Positions 34,029 to 43,795 of a stretch of 64,000 nt of DNA are shown here, one piece after another; within the stretch, counting starts at the first letter, position 1, and every line of letters begins with the position of its first letter. The position numbers and the translations under genes were made by a program. Origin of the DNA: Flagellimonas alvinocaridis (lineage in GTDB: Bacteria > Bacteroidota > Bacteroidia > Flavobacteriales > Flavobacteriaceae); NCBI RefSeq assembly GCF_004916895.1, contig NZ_SNTZ01000001.1, forward strand, positions 652,263 through 716,262. Reading direction: 5' to 3'. The notes under the pieces are model-generated. The model saw only the letters and a program-made list of their open reading frames with translations, ran no database searches and was not told the DNA's origin.

Positions 34029-35009
34029 TCATTCAACTGCTTTTATTTGTTGTATCAATTTAGATAGTGTTTCGTCTGCCTTATATTTTTCATATACCCT
34101 TTCTGTCTCCTTTGAAAAGAGGGACTTGTCTGGTCTACTGATTTTTACCCCTGCCTTTTGAACAGCTTCCAAGGATTCTGCTTCTGCCTTGGCCCATAGT
34201 TGTCTTTGATATACTACGGATGCATCCACAGCCTGTTGCAGCCAGCTTTGTTCCTCTTCCGAAAGCTTATCCCAGAAATGGGTGGCCACCAAAATGATAT
34301 CTGGGGAAAAGGTGTGTTCATTCAAGGAGTAGTATTTGCATATTTCGTAGTGCTTGGAGAGGTAAAAACTAGGCGGATTGTTTTCCGCTCCGTCTACAAC
34401 GCCCTGCTGCAAGGAGGTGTACAATTCTCCCCAAGAAATAGGAGTGGGCGAGCCCCCAAATCCACGGACCATCTCCATGGCAGTGACACTGGGCATTACC
34501 CTGATTTTTTGCCCTTTTAGGTCACCGGGACTTTCAATTGCTTTTTCCTTGGTGTAGAAACTACGACTGCCTGCATCGTAAAACCCAAGGCCCTTTAACC
34601 AGTATTTTTTGCCATCGTTCAGTAATTCCTCGCCAATGGGGCCGTCAAACACTTTAAAAGAATGCTCCCGATCTCTAAAGAGATAGGGTAGTCCCAAAAC
34701 CCGGGTCTTTGGAGCAAAGTTTTCTAGCGTGGCGGCAGAGACCTTGGTCATATCCAAACTTCCAATCTGCAATAATTCAACAATTTGACGCTCCGTGCCC
34801 AATTGCTGGTTGGGATAGATTTCAACCGTCATTTTACCCTTGGAAATCTCTTCAAGGTCCTCTCCCATCTTTACCAAGGCTTTGTGAACGGAATGGTTGA
34901 CATCCAAGCCATGGGCGAGCTTTATGGTCTTGACCTCATTGTCTGCCTGACACCCCATCAGAAAGAGTATAAGACCAGCCCAAAGTACTATGGAAGTATA
35001 CGATTTCAT
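34029..35009 (-). CDS. dctP: TRAP transporter solute-binding lipoprotein (DctP)
   Basis: 326-residue binding protein. The ATG at 35009 gives MKSYTSIVLWAGLILFLMGC, a lipoprotein signal with lipobox LMGC, and removes a spurious 55-residue extension inside the uxaC spacer. Family landmarks are IKLAHGLDVNHSVHKALVKM, GQKIRVMPSVTAMEMVRGFG with the substrate-binding arginine, and VDGAENNPPSFYLSKHYE. Being lipid-anchored rather than freely periplasmic is unusual for TRAP binding proteins but known in Bacteroidota. It likely binds a uronate, judged by its neighbours. Confidence 0.92.
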   Translation of the reverse strand: MKSYTSIVLWAGLILFLMGCQADNEVKTIKLAHGLDVNHSVHKALVKMGEDLEEISKGKMTVEIYPNQQLGTERQIVELLQIGSLDMTKVSAATLENFAPKTRVLGLPYLFRDREHSFKVFDGPIGEELLNDGKKYWLKGLGFYDAGSRSFYTKEKAIESPGDLKGQKIRVMPSVTAMEMVRGFGGSPTPISWGELYTSLQQGVVDGAENNPPSFYLSKHYEICKYYSLNEHTFSPDIILVATHFWDKLSEEEQSWLQQAVDASVVYQRQLWAKAEAESLEAVQKAGVKISRPDKSLFSKETERVYEKYKADETLSKLIQQIKAVE

Positions 35010-35025
35010 TATTTTTTCAATCCTT

Positions 35026-36432
35026 TTATATGGTATCAAAGTTGAAATAGTCCTTGGCGTTGTTATAACAGATATCCTGCACGATACTGCCCAAATGTGG
35101 TAGGTCTGCAGGCAATAATCCTTTTTGGATGTCATTCCCCAAAATATTGCAGAGCAACCGCCTAAAATATTCATGTCTTGGGAAGGACAGCAAGCTTCGC
35201 GAATCGGTGAGCATACCTATAAAGGTACTGAGGACCCCTAAATTGGATAGGGTGTTGATTTGTTTTTCCATCCCATCCAATTGGTCCAAATACCACCAAC
35301 CTGAACCGTACTGAATCTTTCCCTTGATTCCACCCCTGTTGAAGTTTCCAGCCATGGTGGCAAAAACCTCATTCTGTGATGGATTTAAGTTATATAAAAT
35401 AGTCTTTGCCAGTTGATCTGTGCTCTCCAAAAGGTTCAAAAACTTACCTAAGGGATACGCCTGTTCCTTATCGCCAATGGAATCAAAGCCCGTGTCCGGG
35501 CCCAATTTGTCCAGCATGCTTTGGTTGACATTGCGCAAAGGGCCCAAATGAAACTGTTGTGCCCAGCCCAGGGACTGATATTCCCTACACAGAAAAACCA
35601 AAGTTTGAAACTTATAATAATGGATTTCTCCTGTTTCCAAGCGTTGCCCTGAATCCATTTTTTTGAAAATGGCCTCAATATCATACGTTCCTTCCTCAAA
35701 GAAATACAACTGCTCCAAACCATGGTCTGCCAATCGGCATCCGTTTTCATGGAAGTAGTCAATCCGATTTTTTAGGGCCTCCAGCACATCGGAATAAGAA
35801 GATATGGTAATGCCGGAAGCATCTGATAGTTGCTCCAAATAGCTTTTATACGCGGTAAGGTTCTCAATGGCATAAGCCTTATCCGGACGAAAGGCTGGCA
35901 ACATTTTTGGGTGATGACCTGCTTTTCTGGATTTTTGGTGAAATCGCAAATCATCTATGGGGTCATCGGTGGTACAGACCACCTCAACATTCATTTGTTG
36001 TAGCATTCCCAATGCTGAACACGTCTTCTCCTGTAGCTTGGCAGAAGTGGCTTGATAGATTTCAAGGGCGTTGTCCTTGGACAGTAGATCTGTGATTCCA
36101 AAAAAGCGTTGCAGCTCCAAATGGGTCCAATGGTAGAGAGGGTTCCGAACCAAATAGGGTACGGCCTCGGCCCATTTTAAAAACTTGTCTTGATCGGATG
36201 CATTGCCGGTGATGTATTTCTCATCGATTCCCAAGGCACGCATGGCTCGCCATTTGTAATGATCTCCGTCCAACCACGCCCGGGCCATATTATTATAGTG
36301 TCCATCATTGGCCAACAACTCCGGGGTCAGATGGTTGTGATAATCAATAATGGGCATGTTTTTGGCATAGCCGTGATACAGCTCTTCGGCATATGGGGTC
36401 TGTAGCAGAAAGTTTTCTTGGATAAAACTCAT
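35026..36432 (-). CDS. uxaC: Glucuronate isomerase (UxaC)
   Basis: 468-residue amidohydrolase-fold enzyme that converts D-glucuronate to D-fructuronate and D-galacturonate to D-tagaturonate. Visible motifs are [20 protein letters not shown] near residue 30, [15 protein letters not shown] near 150, and [20 protein letters not shown] with [17 protein letters not shown] near the end. The length is typical. Its start overlaps the uxuA stop by four bases. It is the first step of the uronate path, followed by UxuA and the reductase in the same transcript. Confidence 0.96.
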   Translation of the reverse strand: MSFIQENFLLQTPYAEELYHGYAKNMPIIDYHNHLTPELLANDGHYNNMARAWLDGDHYKWRAMRALGIDEKYITGNASDQDKFLKWAEAVPYLVRNPLYHWTHLELQRFFGITDLLSKDNALEIYQATSAKLQEKTCSALGMLQQMNVEVVCTTDDPIDDLRFHQKSRKAGHHPKMLPAFRPDKAYAIENLTAYKSYLEQLSDASGITISSYSDVLEALKNRIDYFHENGCRLADHGLEQLYFFEEGTYDIEAIFKKMDSGQRLETGEIHYYKFQTLVFLCREYQSLGWAQQFHLGPLRNVNQSMLDKLGPDTGFDSIGDKEQAYPLGKFLNLLESTDQLAKTILYNLNPSQNEVFATMAGNFNRGGIKGKIQYGSGWWYLDQLDGMEKQINTLSNLGVLSTFIGMLTDSRSLLSFPRHEYFRRLLCNILGNDIQKGLLPADLPHLGSIVQDICYNNAKDYFNFDTI

Positions 36433-37613
36433 ATTCCCGATTTTTCAATGCCCAACATTAACCCCCGTAATTCTGCCAATCCCCGTAAACGACCTATGGC
36501 AGAATACCCAGGATTGGTTTTTTTGCCCAAATCGTCCAACATCTGGTGCCCATGATCGGGCCGCATGGGCATACGCCGGTCGGGTCGGTTGGTCTGTGTT
36601 CTTTTGCCCTGTTCCGACAAGAGTTCCTTAAGCACACCGTACATGTCCACGTCACCATCCAAATGGTCTGCTTCGTAAAAATTGCCTTGGTCATCCCGTT
36701 TGGTGCTTCTTAGGTGGATAAAGTTGATTCGATCAGCCAATTGGTTGGCCATATCAACCAAATCATTGTCTTCACGAACCCCGAACGAACCCGTGCAGAA
36801 GCAAATCCCATTGTGCGGACTGTTGTGGGCGTTGATGAGGTCCTTGGCATCTTGTAAAGTACTCATGACCCTTGGCAGTCCCAAAATCGGGAAAGGAGGA
36901 TCATCGGGATGAATGGTCAAGAATACCCCGGCCTCTTCAGCAGTTGGGGCTATGGCTTTGACAAAAGCGTGCAGGTTTTCCCGTAATTGTTTTGGTCCGA
37001 TGTCCTTGTAGGCGTCCAACACATTTTGAAATTGCTCCAATGTATAGCCCTCTTCCGCACCGGGCAGTCCGGCAATGATATTACGGATGAGTTTCTCCTT
37101 GGAGGCTCCGTCCATTTTTCTGTAGGCTTCTTGTGCCAGTTTAATTTCCTCTTGGGTATAGTCTTCTTCGGCACCTGGTCTTTTAAGCAGAAATAGTTCA
37201 AATGCGGCAAAAGCAGCTTTGTCAAACCGAAGGGCCAATGATCCATCAGGCATTTCATGGGCCAGGTCGGTACGGGTCCAGTCCAGTACGGGCATAAAAT
37301 TGTAACAAACGGTGTCCACTCCACATTGCCCCAGATTTTTGATGCTCTCTTTATAATTTTCAATGTAGTGTTCAAAGTTTCCGGTGTGCTTTTTAATATC
37401 CTCGTGTACAGGGATGCTTTCCACCACGGACCACGTAAACCCATGCGCTTGGAGCTGCTTCTTGCGTTCCTCTATTTCTGAAACGGGCCACACCTCCCCA
37501 TTGGGAATATGGTGCAATGCCGTGACAATTCCTGTGGCACCTGCCATTTTTATATCTGCGAGGGCAACCGGGTCATTGGGCCCGTACCACCTCCATGTCT
37601 GTTCCAATCCCAT
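36429..37613 (-). CDS. uxuA: Mannonate dehydratase (UxuA)
   Basis: 394-residue TIM-barrel enzyme that dehydrates D-mannonate to 2-keto-3-deoxygluconate. Conserved parts are [20 protein letters not shown] at the start, [18 protein letters not shown] near 105, [17 protein letters not shown] near 235, and [20 protein letters not shown] near 300. These contain the metal ligands. It overlaps uxaC by four bases and is three bases after the reductase gene. Confidence 0.96.
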   Translation of the reverse strand: MGLEQTWRWYGPNDPVALADIKMAGATGIVTALHHIPNGEVWPVSEIEERKKQLQAHGFTWSVVESIPVHEDIKKHTGNFEHYIENYKESIKNLGQCGVDTVCYNFMPVLDWTRTDLAHEMPDGSLALRFDKAAFAAFELFLLKRPGAEEDYTQEEIKLAQEAYRKMDGASKEKLIRNIIAGLPGAEEGYTLEQFQNVLDAYKDIGPKQLRENLHAFVKAIAPTAEEAGVFLTIHPDDPPFPILGLPRVMSTLQDAKDLINAHNSPHNGICFCTGSFGVREDNDLVDMANQLADRINFIHLRSTKRDDQGNFYEADHLDGDVDMYGVLKELLSEQGKRTQTNRPDRRMPMRPDHGHQMLDDLGKKTNPGYSAIGRLRGLAELRGLMLGIEKSGI

Positions 37614-37616
37614 ATC

Positions 37617-38468
37617 TTATACGCCGCTATATGCACTGAAGCCCCCATCAATAGGTACTACAATTCCTGTTACAAATTTTGATCCATTGCCCATCAACCA
37701 AAGTACGGTTCCCACAAGATCGTCGGGTTCCCCAAACCGGTTCATGGGAGTATGTTCCAAGATGGTGTTTCCACGAGGGGTAAGCGACCCATCTTTTTGG
37801 GTCAGTAAACTCCTATTTTGATCGGTTAAAAAGAAACCGGGGGCTATGGCGTTTACCCGCACTCCAACGGGAGCCAAATGCACGGCCAACCACTGGGTGA
37901 AATTGCTGACGGCGGCTTTGGCCGCACTGTAGGCCGGTATCTTGGTCAAGGGCCTAAAGGCATTCATGGAAGAGATGTTCAAAACCACTGTGTCTTCTTT
38001 TCCAACCATATCCTCTGCGAACACCTGAGTAGGCAAAAGGGTCCCAATAAAGTTAAGGTCAAATACAAACTGGATGCCTTTGGGATCCAAGGTAAAGAAG
38101 GTGGTCAAATCTTCAGGTGGATTTAGATCCTCCTCGAAAAATTGGGTTTTTGTGGTAGTGCCCTTGGGGTGGTTGCCACCTGCACCATTAATGAGGATAT
38201 CACAACTCCCCCATTGCTCTTTTATGATGTTCCTTGCTTTGATGAGGGATTCCTTTTCGAGCACATTGGCACCAACACCGATTGCCGAACCGCCATTGGC
38301 GTTTATTTTTTTTGCGATTTCCTGAGCAGCCTCTTCCTTTAGGTCAAGGATGGCCACCTTGGTTCCCTGATTTGCAATGGATAGGGCCAAAGCACTGCCG
38401 AGGACACCTCCTCCTCCAGTGATGACCACCACTTTGTCTTTTAATTCGTTATAATGAGGTTGATTCAT
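37617..38468 (-). CDS. D-mannonate oxidoreductase, SDR type (UxuB role)
   Basis: 283-residue short-chain dehydrogenase. The cofactor motif VVVITGGGGVLGSALALSIA is at residues 13-32, the NNAG-like ILINGAGGNHPKGT near 95, and the catalytic S/Y-x-x-x-K set at ISSMNAF and PAYSAAKAAVSN. In this operon it should reduce fructuronate to mannonate, replacing the unrelated classical UxuB. The ATG at 38468 starts the family sequence (NQPHYNELKDKVVVIT). It is the first gene of the minus-strand operon, 98 bp from the divergent regulator. Confidence 0.88.
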   Translation of the reverse strand: MNQPHYNELKDKVVVITGGGGVLGSALALSIANQGTKVAILDLKEEAAQEIAKKINANGGSAIGVGANVLEKESLIKARNIIKEQWGSCDILINGAGGNHPKGTTTKTQFFEEDLNPPEDLTTFFTLDPKGIQFVFDLNFIGTLLPTQVFAEDMVGKEDTVVLNISSMNAFRPLTKIPAYSAAKAAVSNFTQWLAVHLAPVGVRVNAIAPGFFLTDQNRSLLTQKDGSLTPRGNTILEHTPMNRFGEPDDLVGTVLWLMGNGSKFVTGIVVPIDGGFSAYSGV

Positions 38469-38514
38469 AGGCCTTTTCTGTATTTTTAGGGCTTGATTGA
38501 AAGATACGATTTTT

Positions 38515-38533
38515 CTGTGTCCCTGATACACAG
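38515..38533. promoter_or_regulatory. Candidate operator between uxu operon and Nudix regulator
   Basis: CTGTGT (38515-38520) and ACACAG (38528-38533) are perfect 6-bp arms with a 7-bp centre, placed midway in the 98-bp divergent spacer. The position suits control of both directions by the adjacent regulator. Confidence 0.5.
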
Positions 38534-38566
38534 TTACGAAGTTAAATTTTTTTCTGGAATAAAAAA

Positions 38567-39262
38567 ATGAAAAGGGATTTACCTAAAAACCAACCCAATA
38601 GTCTAAACGATTATCAAGTTAAAGAAGATTCCTATGAGTGTTCCATTACCACAGACATTGCAGTTTTTGGTTATGTGGACAACCAATTGAAAATTTTGTT
38701 GACTAAAAGGACGGTAGGTAATTTCACGGATCATTGGATGTTACCCGGTGGTGCTCTTCAGGCAGAAGAAACGCTAAAAGATTGCGCCCAAAAGATATTG
38801 TTTGCCCTTACAGGATTTGAAAGCATTCATTTTGAACAGGTAAAAGCCTATTCCGAAGTGGACCGGCATCCTACAAAACGGGTGATCACCATATCGTTTT
38901 ACGCCTTGGTAAAACCCGAGAACCATCCCTTGACCTTAAAGAGCGGTGTGGAACAAATTGATTGGTTTGATCTGGACAATATTCCCACCAATCTTGGGTT
39001 TGATCACAACCGAATTATCCGGGATGCACATCAATTTTTTAAAAAGAATCTAAAGGATACCCTTGTAGTTGGTGAATTGCTTCCACAGAAATTTACGCTG
39101 CCCGAACTACAGAATCTTTATGAGAACATTTTGGGCCTGGAATTGGACAAACGCAATTTTAGAAAGCGAATCTTCCAAATGGATATTCTAAAGAATACAG
39201 GCGAAAAAAAACCTGGAGTAAAGGGGGGACCCATGTTGTATTCGTATAAAGATGAAGCGTAA
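38567..39262 (+). CDS. Nudix-fold transcriptional regulator (NrtR-like)
   Basis: 231-residue regulator with a Nudix domain (about 25-150) and a carboxyl winged-helix domain (about 160-225, LPQKFTLPELQNLYENIL then LDKRNFRKRIFQM). The Nudix box keeps PGGALQAEETL but the REUxEE part reads QKILFAL, so hydrolase activity is lost and the domain is probably a ligand sensor. In Bacteroidota such proteins regulate sugar pathways. Being divergent from the uronate operon, it is the likely regulator, sensing a pathway intermediate. The effector is unknown. Confidence 0.85.
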   Translation: MKRDLPKNQPNSLNDYQVKEDSYECSITTDIAVFGYVDNQLKILLTKRTVGNFTDHWMLPGGALQAEETLKDCAQKILFALTGFESIHFEQVKAYSEVDRHPTKRVITISFYALVKPENHPLTLKSGVEQIDWFDLDNIPTNLGFDHNRIIRDAHQFFKKNLKDTLVVGELLPQKFTLPELQNLYENILGLELDKRNFRKRIFQMDILKNTGEKKPGVKGGPMLYSYKDEA

Positions 39263-39438
39263 GACCATTTCTTGCCCAATTCAATAACAAAATCAACATT
39301 ATATGTGATTTTCCATCGAATTGAAAAAATGACAAAAATTCGAAGATGGGGAGGAAAAAGTACGGTTATGGATGCTGTCAGTATCCGTATCTTTAGACGA
39401 AATTGTAATGTTTCAATTCAATTAATACACTAAAACCC

Positions 39439-39978
39439 ATGAGAAAACTAAAATCTTCGGTCCGTTGGGCCAGTCTTTTTACAATGACCGTTCTATTTAG
39501 TATGTGTAGCCTTGCACAAAAAAGCCCATACAAAAGCGTTGAGGGAAAAGCAGCCAATGCATCTATCGAGATTACCTATAACAGTCCTTCCATGCGGGGA
39601 CGTGAAATTTTTGGAGGCCTAGTTGCCTATGATAAGGTTTGGAGAGCAGGAGCCAATATGGCCACAACCTTTACCACTGACAAGGATATTACTGTTGGCG
39701 GGGAAAAACTTTCTGCAGGCACCTATGCCTTGTTCTTTGTGCCCAGCAAAGGAGATTGGATCGTAATTTTTAATTCTAATCATGGACGCAGCGGCTCTTC
39801 TGTTGAAGGACTGACTTTGACCGAATATGATAAGGAAAACAAGTCGACTGACGTGCTTAGGGTTAAAGCATCGCCAAAAAAAGCTTCCCAAGCCAAGGAG
39901 CAGTTGACCTATACCGTTACCAATGATGGATTTACAATGGAGTGGGCCAATGTGGTACTTCCCGTTGCCATTGACTAG
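39439..39978 (+). CDS. DUF2911 secreted protein
   Basis: 179-residue protein with a signal peptide (about 1-27, WASLFTMTVLFSMCSLAQ) and a beta-rich DUF2911 domain. Recognisable parts are IEITYNSPSMRGREIFGGLV, YDKVWRAGANMATTFTTDKD and LSAGTYALFFVPSKGDWIVI. The family is common in Bacteroidota and its role is unknown. It is monocistronic, with a hairpin terminator after it. The 176 bp upstream hold no gene. Confidence 0.86.
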   Translation: MRKLKSSVRWASLFTMTVLFSMCSLAQKSPYKSVEGKAANASIEITYNSPSMRGREIFGGLVAYDKVWRAGANMATTFTTDKDITVGGEKLSAGTYALFFVPSKGDWIVIFNSNHGRSGSSVEGLTLTEYDKENKSTDVLRVKASPKKASQAKEQLTYTVTNDGFTMEWANVVLPVAID

Positions 39979-40003
39979 GCATAGTAAAACTTTAAAATTG
40001 AAG

Positions 40004-40036
40004 ACCCATTTTCTTGAATTGGAAGATGGGTTTTTT
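40004..40036 (+). terminator. Terminator after DUF2911 gene
   Basis: ACCCAT and ATGGGT form the outer arms with CTT/AAG pairing inside, followed by a T run. It lies between the convergent DUF2911 and TauE-like genes. Confidence 0.65.
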
Positions 40037-40044
40037 GTTGGAAT

Positions 40045-40809
40045 TTACCGGAACAGAAGTAGAAGAGCACCTAAGGCGGTAAGCACAAGAATCATTTTCC
40101 TGAAAAACCCCTCGCGAATAATTTTTACCAGTCGGATACCCACATAAATCCCTGCTAAAATGGCTGGTATCAGTTTTATATCCACCCATAAAGTCTCTAG
40201 TGTAACGGTCTTCCACACAAAAATGTGAAAGGGAAGCTTAAAAAGGTTGGTAATGAAAAAGAGCCATGCCGCGGTTCCCACAAATTGGTTTTTGGGTAAT
40301 CTCATCGCTAGAAAGAAAATGTTGGTAAACGCCCCTGCCAAGTTTCCGATCATGGTGCATATTCCGGCCATAATCCCCATGGAACCAGCAAACAGCCAAT
40401 GGGTGGGAACATGGGTGGATTTTCTTCGGTCCCACCAATACAGTAGGCCCAAGCTGATAAAAATAACGGTGACCATACCCCATTTGAACTCCACTTCCGG
40501 CAAGTCTTTTCCAACAAGAACACCAATAAGGATACCCAACACCATCCACGGAATAAACTTGAGAATATACTTCCACTGCGTATGTCTGTTATAATAGATG
40601 ACGGCGATAATGTCCCCTACAATCAACAGAGGCATAAAAATTCCTGTAGATGCCTTGGAACCAAAGGCCAAGGCCATGAGGGTAACATTCAATATAGACA
40701 TGCCCTTGAGGCCAGCTTTGGAGGCTCCCATTAAAAAAACTGCCGTGGCGGCCATGGCCCATGCCATTATAGAGATTTCGGAGGGAAGGGAAAGAAACAT
40801 CCAAAACAT
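40045..40809 (-). CDS. TauE/SafE-family membrane permease
   Basis: 254-residue protein with about eight hydrophobic helices, the normal size for the TauE/SafE (sulfite exporter-like) family. Motifs include VFLMGASKAGLKGMSILNVT near residue 25, the family glycine/proline turn, and GIMAGICTMIGNLAGAFTNI near 150. Substrates of this family are anions such as sulfite or sulfoacetate; the real one here is unknown. It is divergent from the symporter gene with 60 bp between starts. Confidence 0.87.
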   Translation of the reverse strand: MFWMFLSLPSEISIMAWAMAATAVFLMGASKAGLKGMSILNVTLMALAFGSKASTGIFMPLLIVGDIIAVIYYNRHTQWKYILKFIPWMVLGILIGVLVGKDLPEVEFKWGMVTVIFISLGLLYWWDRRKSTHVPTHWLFAGSMGIMAGICTMIGNLAGAFTNIFFLAMRLPKNQFVGTAAWLFFITNLFKLPFHIFVWKTVTLETLWVDIKLIPAILAGIYVGIRLVKIIREGFFRKMILVLTALGALLLLFR

Positions 40810-40840
40810 TTGGTGGAGTACAAAAGTAACCTAAAAAAAC

Positions 40841-40848
40841 TATCTTTG
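40841..40848 (+). promoter_or_regulatory. TATCTTTG -7 box before the symporter gene
   Basis: An exact TAnnTTTG match lies 21 bases before the ATG at 40870. A TTTG at 40809-40812 is too far for the usual 19-bp spacing, so the call rests on the -7 element alone. Confidence 0.4.
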
Positions 40849-40869
40849 GTTCTTACCAAAACCAAACCA

Positions 40870-42681
40870 ATGGATATACAAACCTTAGATTATGCCATAA
40901 TCTTTACATTTTTCGCTATTGTCCTTTTCATAGGAATTTATGTTTCCAAGAAATCAGGAAAAAGCTCATCAGAATACTTTTTATCGGGAAGGACCATGCC
41001 ATGGTGGTTGTTGGGACTTTCCATGGTGGCAACGACATTTTCCACGGATACGCCCAATTTGGTGACCGATTTGGTTCGTTCCAATGGTGTTTCCGGAAAC
41101 TGGGGATGGTGGTGTTTCCTATTGACGGGAATGCTCACGGTTTTTGTATATGCCAAGTTATGGCGGAAATCCAACGTAAATACGGATTTGGAGTTTTATG
41201 AAATTAGGTATGGTGGTAAGGCTGCAAGCTTTTTAAGGAAGTTCCGGGCCATTTACTTAGGGGTGTTTTTCAATGTGATCACCATGGCCTCGGTTACCTT
41301 GGCCGCCATTAAGATAGGTGGTGTTATGTTGGGGTTGGACCCTTGGGTAACTGTAGTCAGTGCCGGCCTTATAACGGTTATTTTTAGCGCCCTTGGAGGA
41401 TTTAAGGGAGTGGTTTACAGTGATTTTCTTCTCTTTTTTGTGGCCATGGGCGGTGCTATAGGGGCTGCGGTCTATCTGGTCAATCTTCCTGAGGTTGGTG
41501 GAATTCAGTCCATTTTGGAAAATGAAAATGTACAAGGAAAGCTAAGTATCCTTCCCGATTTTAGTGATAAGAAAGCGTTGATAACGGCCTTGATCATTCC
41601 ATTGGCTGTACAATGGTGGAGTTCGTGGTACCCCGGAGGGGAACCCGGTGGTGGTGGCTATATCGCACAACGGATGTTGGCGGCAAAAGATGAGAACCAT
41701 GCCATTGGAGCCACATTCTTCTTCAATATCATGCACTATGCCTTGCGTCCTTGGCCATGGATTTTGGTAGCACTGGCCTCTTTGGTGGTATATCCGGATA
41801 TTGCCAGTATCCATGAAGCTTTTCCTAATGTAACAGAAGATAAATTGGGACACGATTTGGCTTATTCTGCCATGATGACCAAATTGCCCACGGGTCTTTT
41901 GGGAATTGTTTTGGCGTCTTTGGTAGCAGCGTATATGAGTACCATCTCAACACAATTGAACTGGGGCTCTTCCTATATTGTATATGACTTTTACAAACAA
42001 CAGATAAATCCAAATGCCACTGAAAAGCAGATGGTGAATGTGGGAAGACTGTCCACTGTAGTATTGATGGTCTTAAGTGCATTTTTGGCTTTGGCGCTAC
42101 AAGATGCCATGGGTGTGTTCAACCTATTGCTGTCTTTTGGAGCGGGAACGGGACTTATCTTTATTCTACGTTGGTTTTGGTGGCGTATCAATGCTTGGAG
42201 TGAAATCACGGCGATGTTTTCCTCAGGGATCTTGGCCGTTCTTTTGGAGACCACTTCATTAAGGGAAATCCTTTTTGCTCCTGAAACCGGGGTGTTCCCA
42301 GAATGGGCAGACTTACCATTTATTATGGTGGTCACATCAATCATTTGGTTAACGGCTACGTTTGTGACACAACCGGAAAGCAAAGAAGTTTTGCGTAGTT
42401 TCTACCTCAAGATTCAGCCGGGAGGACCAGGTTGGAAAAAGATTGTGGATGAAGCAGACGCAGAGAATGTAGAAATTGTCAAAAGCAATGAAAAATGGAG
42501 TGTTCCTGCGGGCATCACGGCCATGTTGTTGGGTGTGGTATTGATTTACTCCATCATGTTTGCAACGGGCTATTGGATCTATCAAGAAACCCAATTGGCT
42601 CTCATTTTGACCGGTGTTGCCCTTGTTTCAGGATTTTTCCTGATCAAGGCTTGGGGTAGGATCAAGGATAACATCTTATAA
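40870..42681 (+). CDS. Sodium:solute symporter (SSS family)
   Basis: 603-residue membrane protein with about 14 helices, coupling sodium influx to uptake of a sugar or other solute. Visible family parts are SSEYFLSGRTMPWWLLGLSM near residue 35, LLGIVLASLVAAYMSTISTQ with the sodium-site TM8 pattern near 355, and GGFKGVVYSDFLLFFVAMGG near 195. The ATG at 40870 is chosen over the upstream ATG at 40810, which falls before the -7 box. It is followed by the acyltransferase-like gene after 7 bp, suggesting joint expression. The substrate cannot be read; an amino sugar would fit the partner. Confidence 0.87.
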   Translation: MDIQTLDYAIIFTFFAIVLFIGIYVSKKSGKSSSEYFLSGRTMPWWLLGLSMVATTFSTDTPNLVTDLVRSNGVSGNWGWWCFLLTGMLTVFVYAKLWRKSNVNTDLEFYEIRYGGKAASFLRKFRAIYLGVFFNVITMASVTLAAIKIGGVMLGLDPWVTVVSAGLITVIFSALGGFKGVVYSDFLLFFVAMGGAIGAAVYLVNLPEVGGIQSILENENVQGKLSILPDFSDKKALITALIIPLAVQWWSSWYPGGEPGGGGYIAQRMLAAKDENHAIGATFFFNIMHYALRPWPWILVALASLVVYPDIASIHEAFPNVTEDKLGHDLAYSAMMTKLPTGLLGIVLASLVAAYMSTISTQLNWGSSYIVYDFYKQQINPNATEKQMVNVGRLSTVVLMVLSAFLALALQDAMGVFNLLLSFGAGTGLIFILRWFWWRINAWSEITAMFSSGILAVLLETTSLREILFAPETGVFPEWADLPFIMVVTSIIWLTATFVTQPESKEVLRSFYLKIQPGGPGWKKIVDEADAENVEIVKSNEKWSVPAGITAMLLGVVLIYSIMFATGYWIYQETQLALILTGVALVSGFFLIKAWGRIKDNIL

Positions 42682-42688
42682 CAGCACC

Positions 42689-43777
42689 ATGAAAAATAGA
42701 GTTTTATCCGTAGATATTTTTAGGGGGATGACCATTGTATTGATGATACTGGTGAACACCCCGGGTACTTGGGGCCATGTGTATGCTCCGTTATTGCACG
42801 CACAATGGCATGGGTACACACCAACAGACTTGGTGTTTCCATTTTTCCTTTTTATTGTGGGGACTTCCATTGCGCTGGCCTATCAAAATAAAAAGACAGA
42901 TTCTAGCACTTACAAGAAAATCACGATTCGAAGCTTAAAATTGATCGGGCTGGGTATATTCTTGGGGGCCTTCACCCTAAGCTTTCCTTTCTTCAAGGAT
43001 TTTGAAAACATAAGGTTCCCCGGGGTTTTGCAACGGATTGGGGTAGTGTTTTTCTTTGCCTCCATCCTGTTTATCAATTTGGACTGGAAAAAGCTTATTG
43101 CCATTTCAGGTATTTTATTGATTGGGTATTGGTTGCTCATGGTATTTGTGCCCGTTGAAGGAGTGGCTTCCACTTTGGAAAGAGCACCGAACAACTTGGC
43201 AAACTATCTTGATGTAAAGGTGTTTGGCACACATAATTATAGACCTGATTATGACCCCGAAGGACTTTTAAGCACCATTCCGGCCATAGTAAGTTCATTG
43301 CTGGGCATTTTCACTGGACTGATATTGACGTCAAAACAAGAGAAGAAGACCACAATTTTGTTCGGCTTGGGAGGTGCGTTTTTGATTTTGGGCCACGTTT
43401 GGGATGTGGTATTTCCTATCAACAAGGCATTATGGACCAGTAGCTTCGTTTTGGTAACAGCGGGATGGGCCAATATTGTATTGGCGATTATTTATCACCT
43501 CACCGACGTTAAAGGAATAAAATTCGGCAGTATCTTTAAATACGCCGGTGCCAATGCCATTGTGGTGTATTTCTTATCCAGTTTCATCAGTAAACTGTTC
43601 GGGTTGATCAAGGTGGATGGTGAAAACTCCTTGCACGGATGGTTGTTCCAGACCATTTATGTGCACGATTTTATGCCCATGAAACTCTCATCCCTGCTGT
43701 ATGGTTTAACGGTAGTGTCATTTTACTGCCTTTTGGCCTACGTATTGTACAAGCGGAAGATTTTTATAAAAGTATAA
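42689..43777 (+). CDS. NagX-like acyltransferase family membrane protein
   Basis: 362-residue membrane protein of the heparan-alpha-glucosaminide N-acetyltransferase/DUF5009 type, with about ten helices. The start SVDIFRGMTIVLMILVNTPG and TPTDLVFPFFLFIVGTSIAL near residue 48 are hallmark sequences; the family histidine near HAQWHG fits. Related NagX proteins occur in amino-sugar utilisation loci. With the upstream symporter it may handle N-acetylated sugars, but no catabolic enzyme for these is next to it. Confidence 0.85.
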   Translation: MKNRVLSVDIFRGMTIVLMILVNTPGTWGHVYAPLLHAQWHGYTPTDLVFPFFLFIVGTSIALAYQNKKTDSSTYKKITIRSLKLIGLGIFLGAFTLSFPFFKDFENIRFPGVLQRIGVVFFFASILFINLDWKKLIAISGILLIGYWLLMVFVPVEGVASTLERAPNNLANYLDVKVFGTHNYRPDYDPEGLLSTIPAIVSSLLGIFTGLILTSKQEKKTTILFGLGGAFLILGHVWDVVFPINKALWTSSFVLVTAGWANIVLAIIYHLTDVKGIKFGSIFKYAGANAIVVYFLSSFISKLFGLIKVDGENSLHGWLFQTIYVHDFMPMKLSSLLYGLTVVSFYCLLAYVLYKRKIFIKV

Positions 43778-43795
43778 GGCGAAGATTTTTCAACA

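Noticed and set aside
34029-35174. Long 381-residue form of DctP
   Set aside because: The lipoprotein signal begins at the ATG at 35009; the upstream part overlaps uxaC and looks non-coding.
27213-38468. Sugar locus as part of the mobile element
   Set aside because: It lies outside attR, has core-like composition, and is continuous with host genes on the right.
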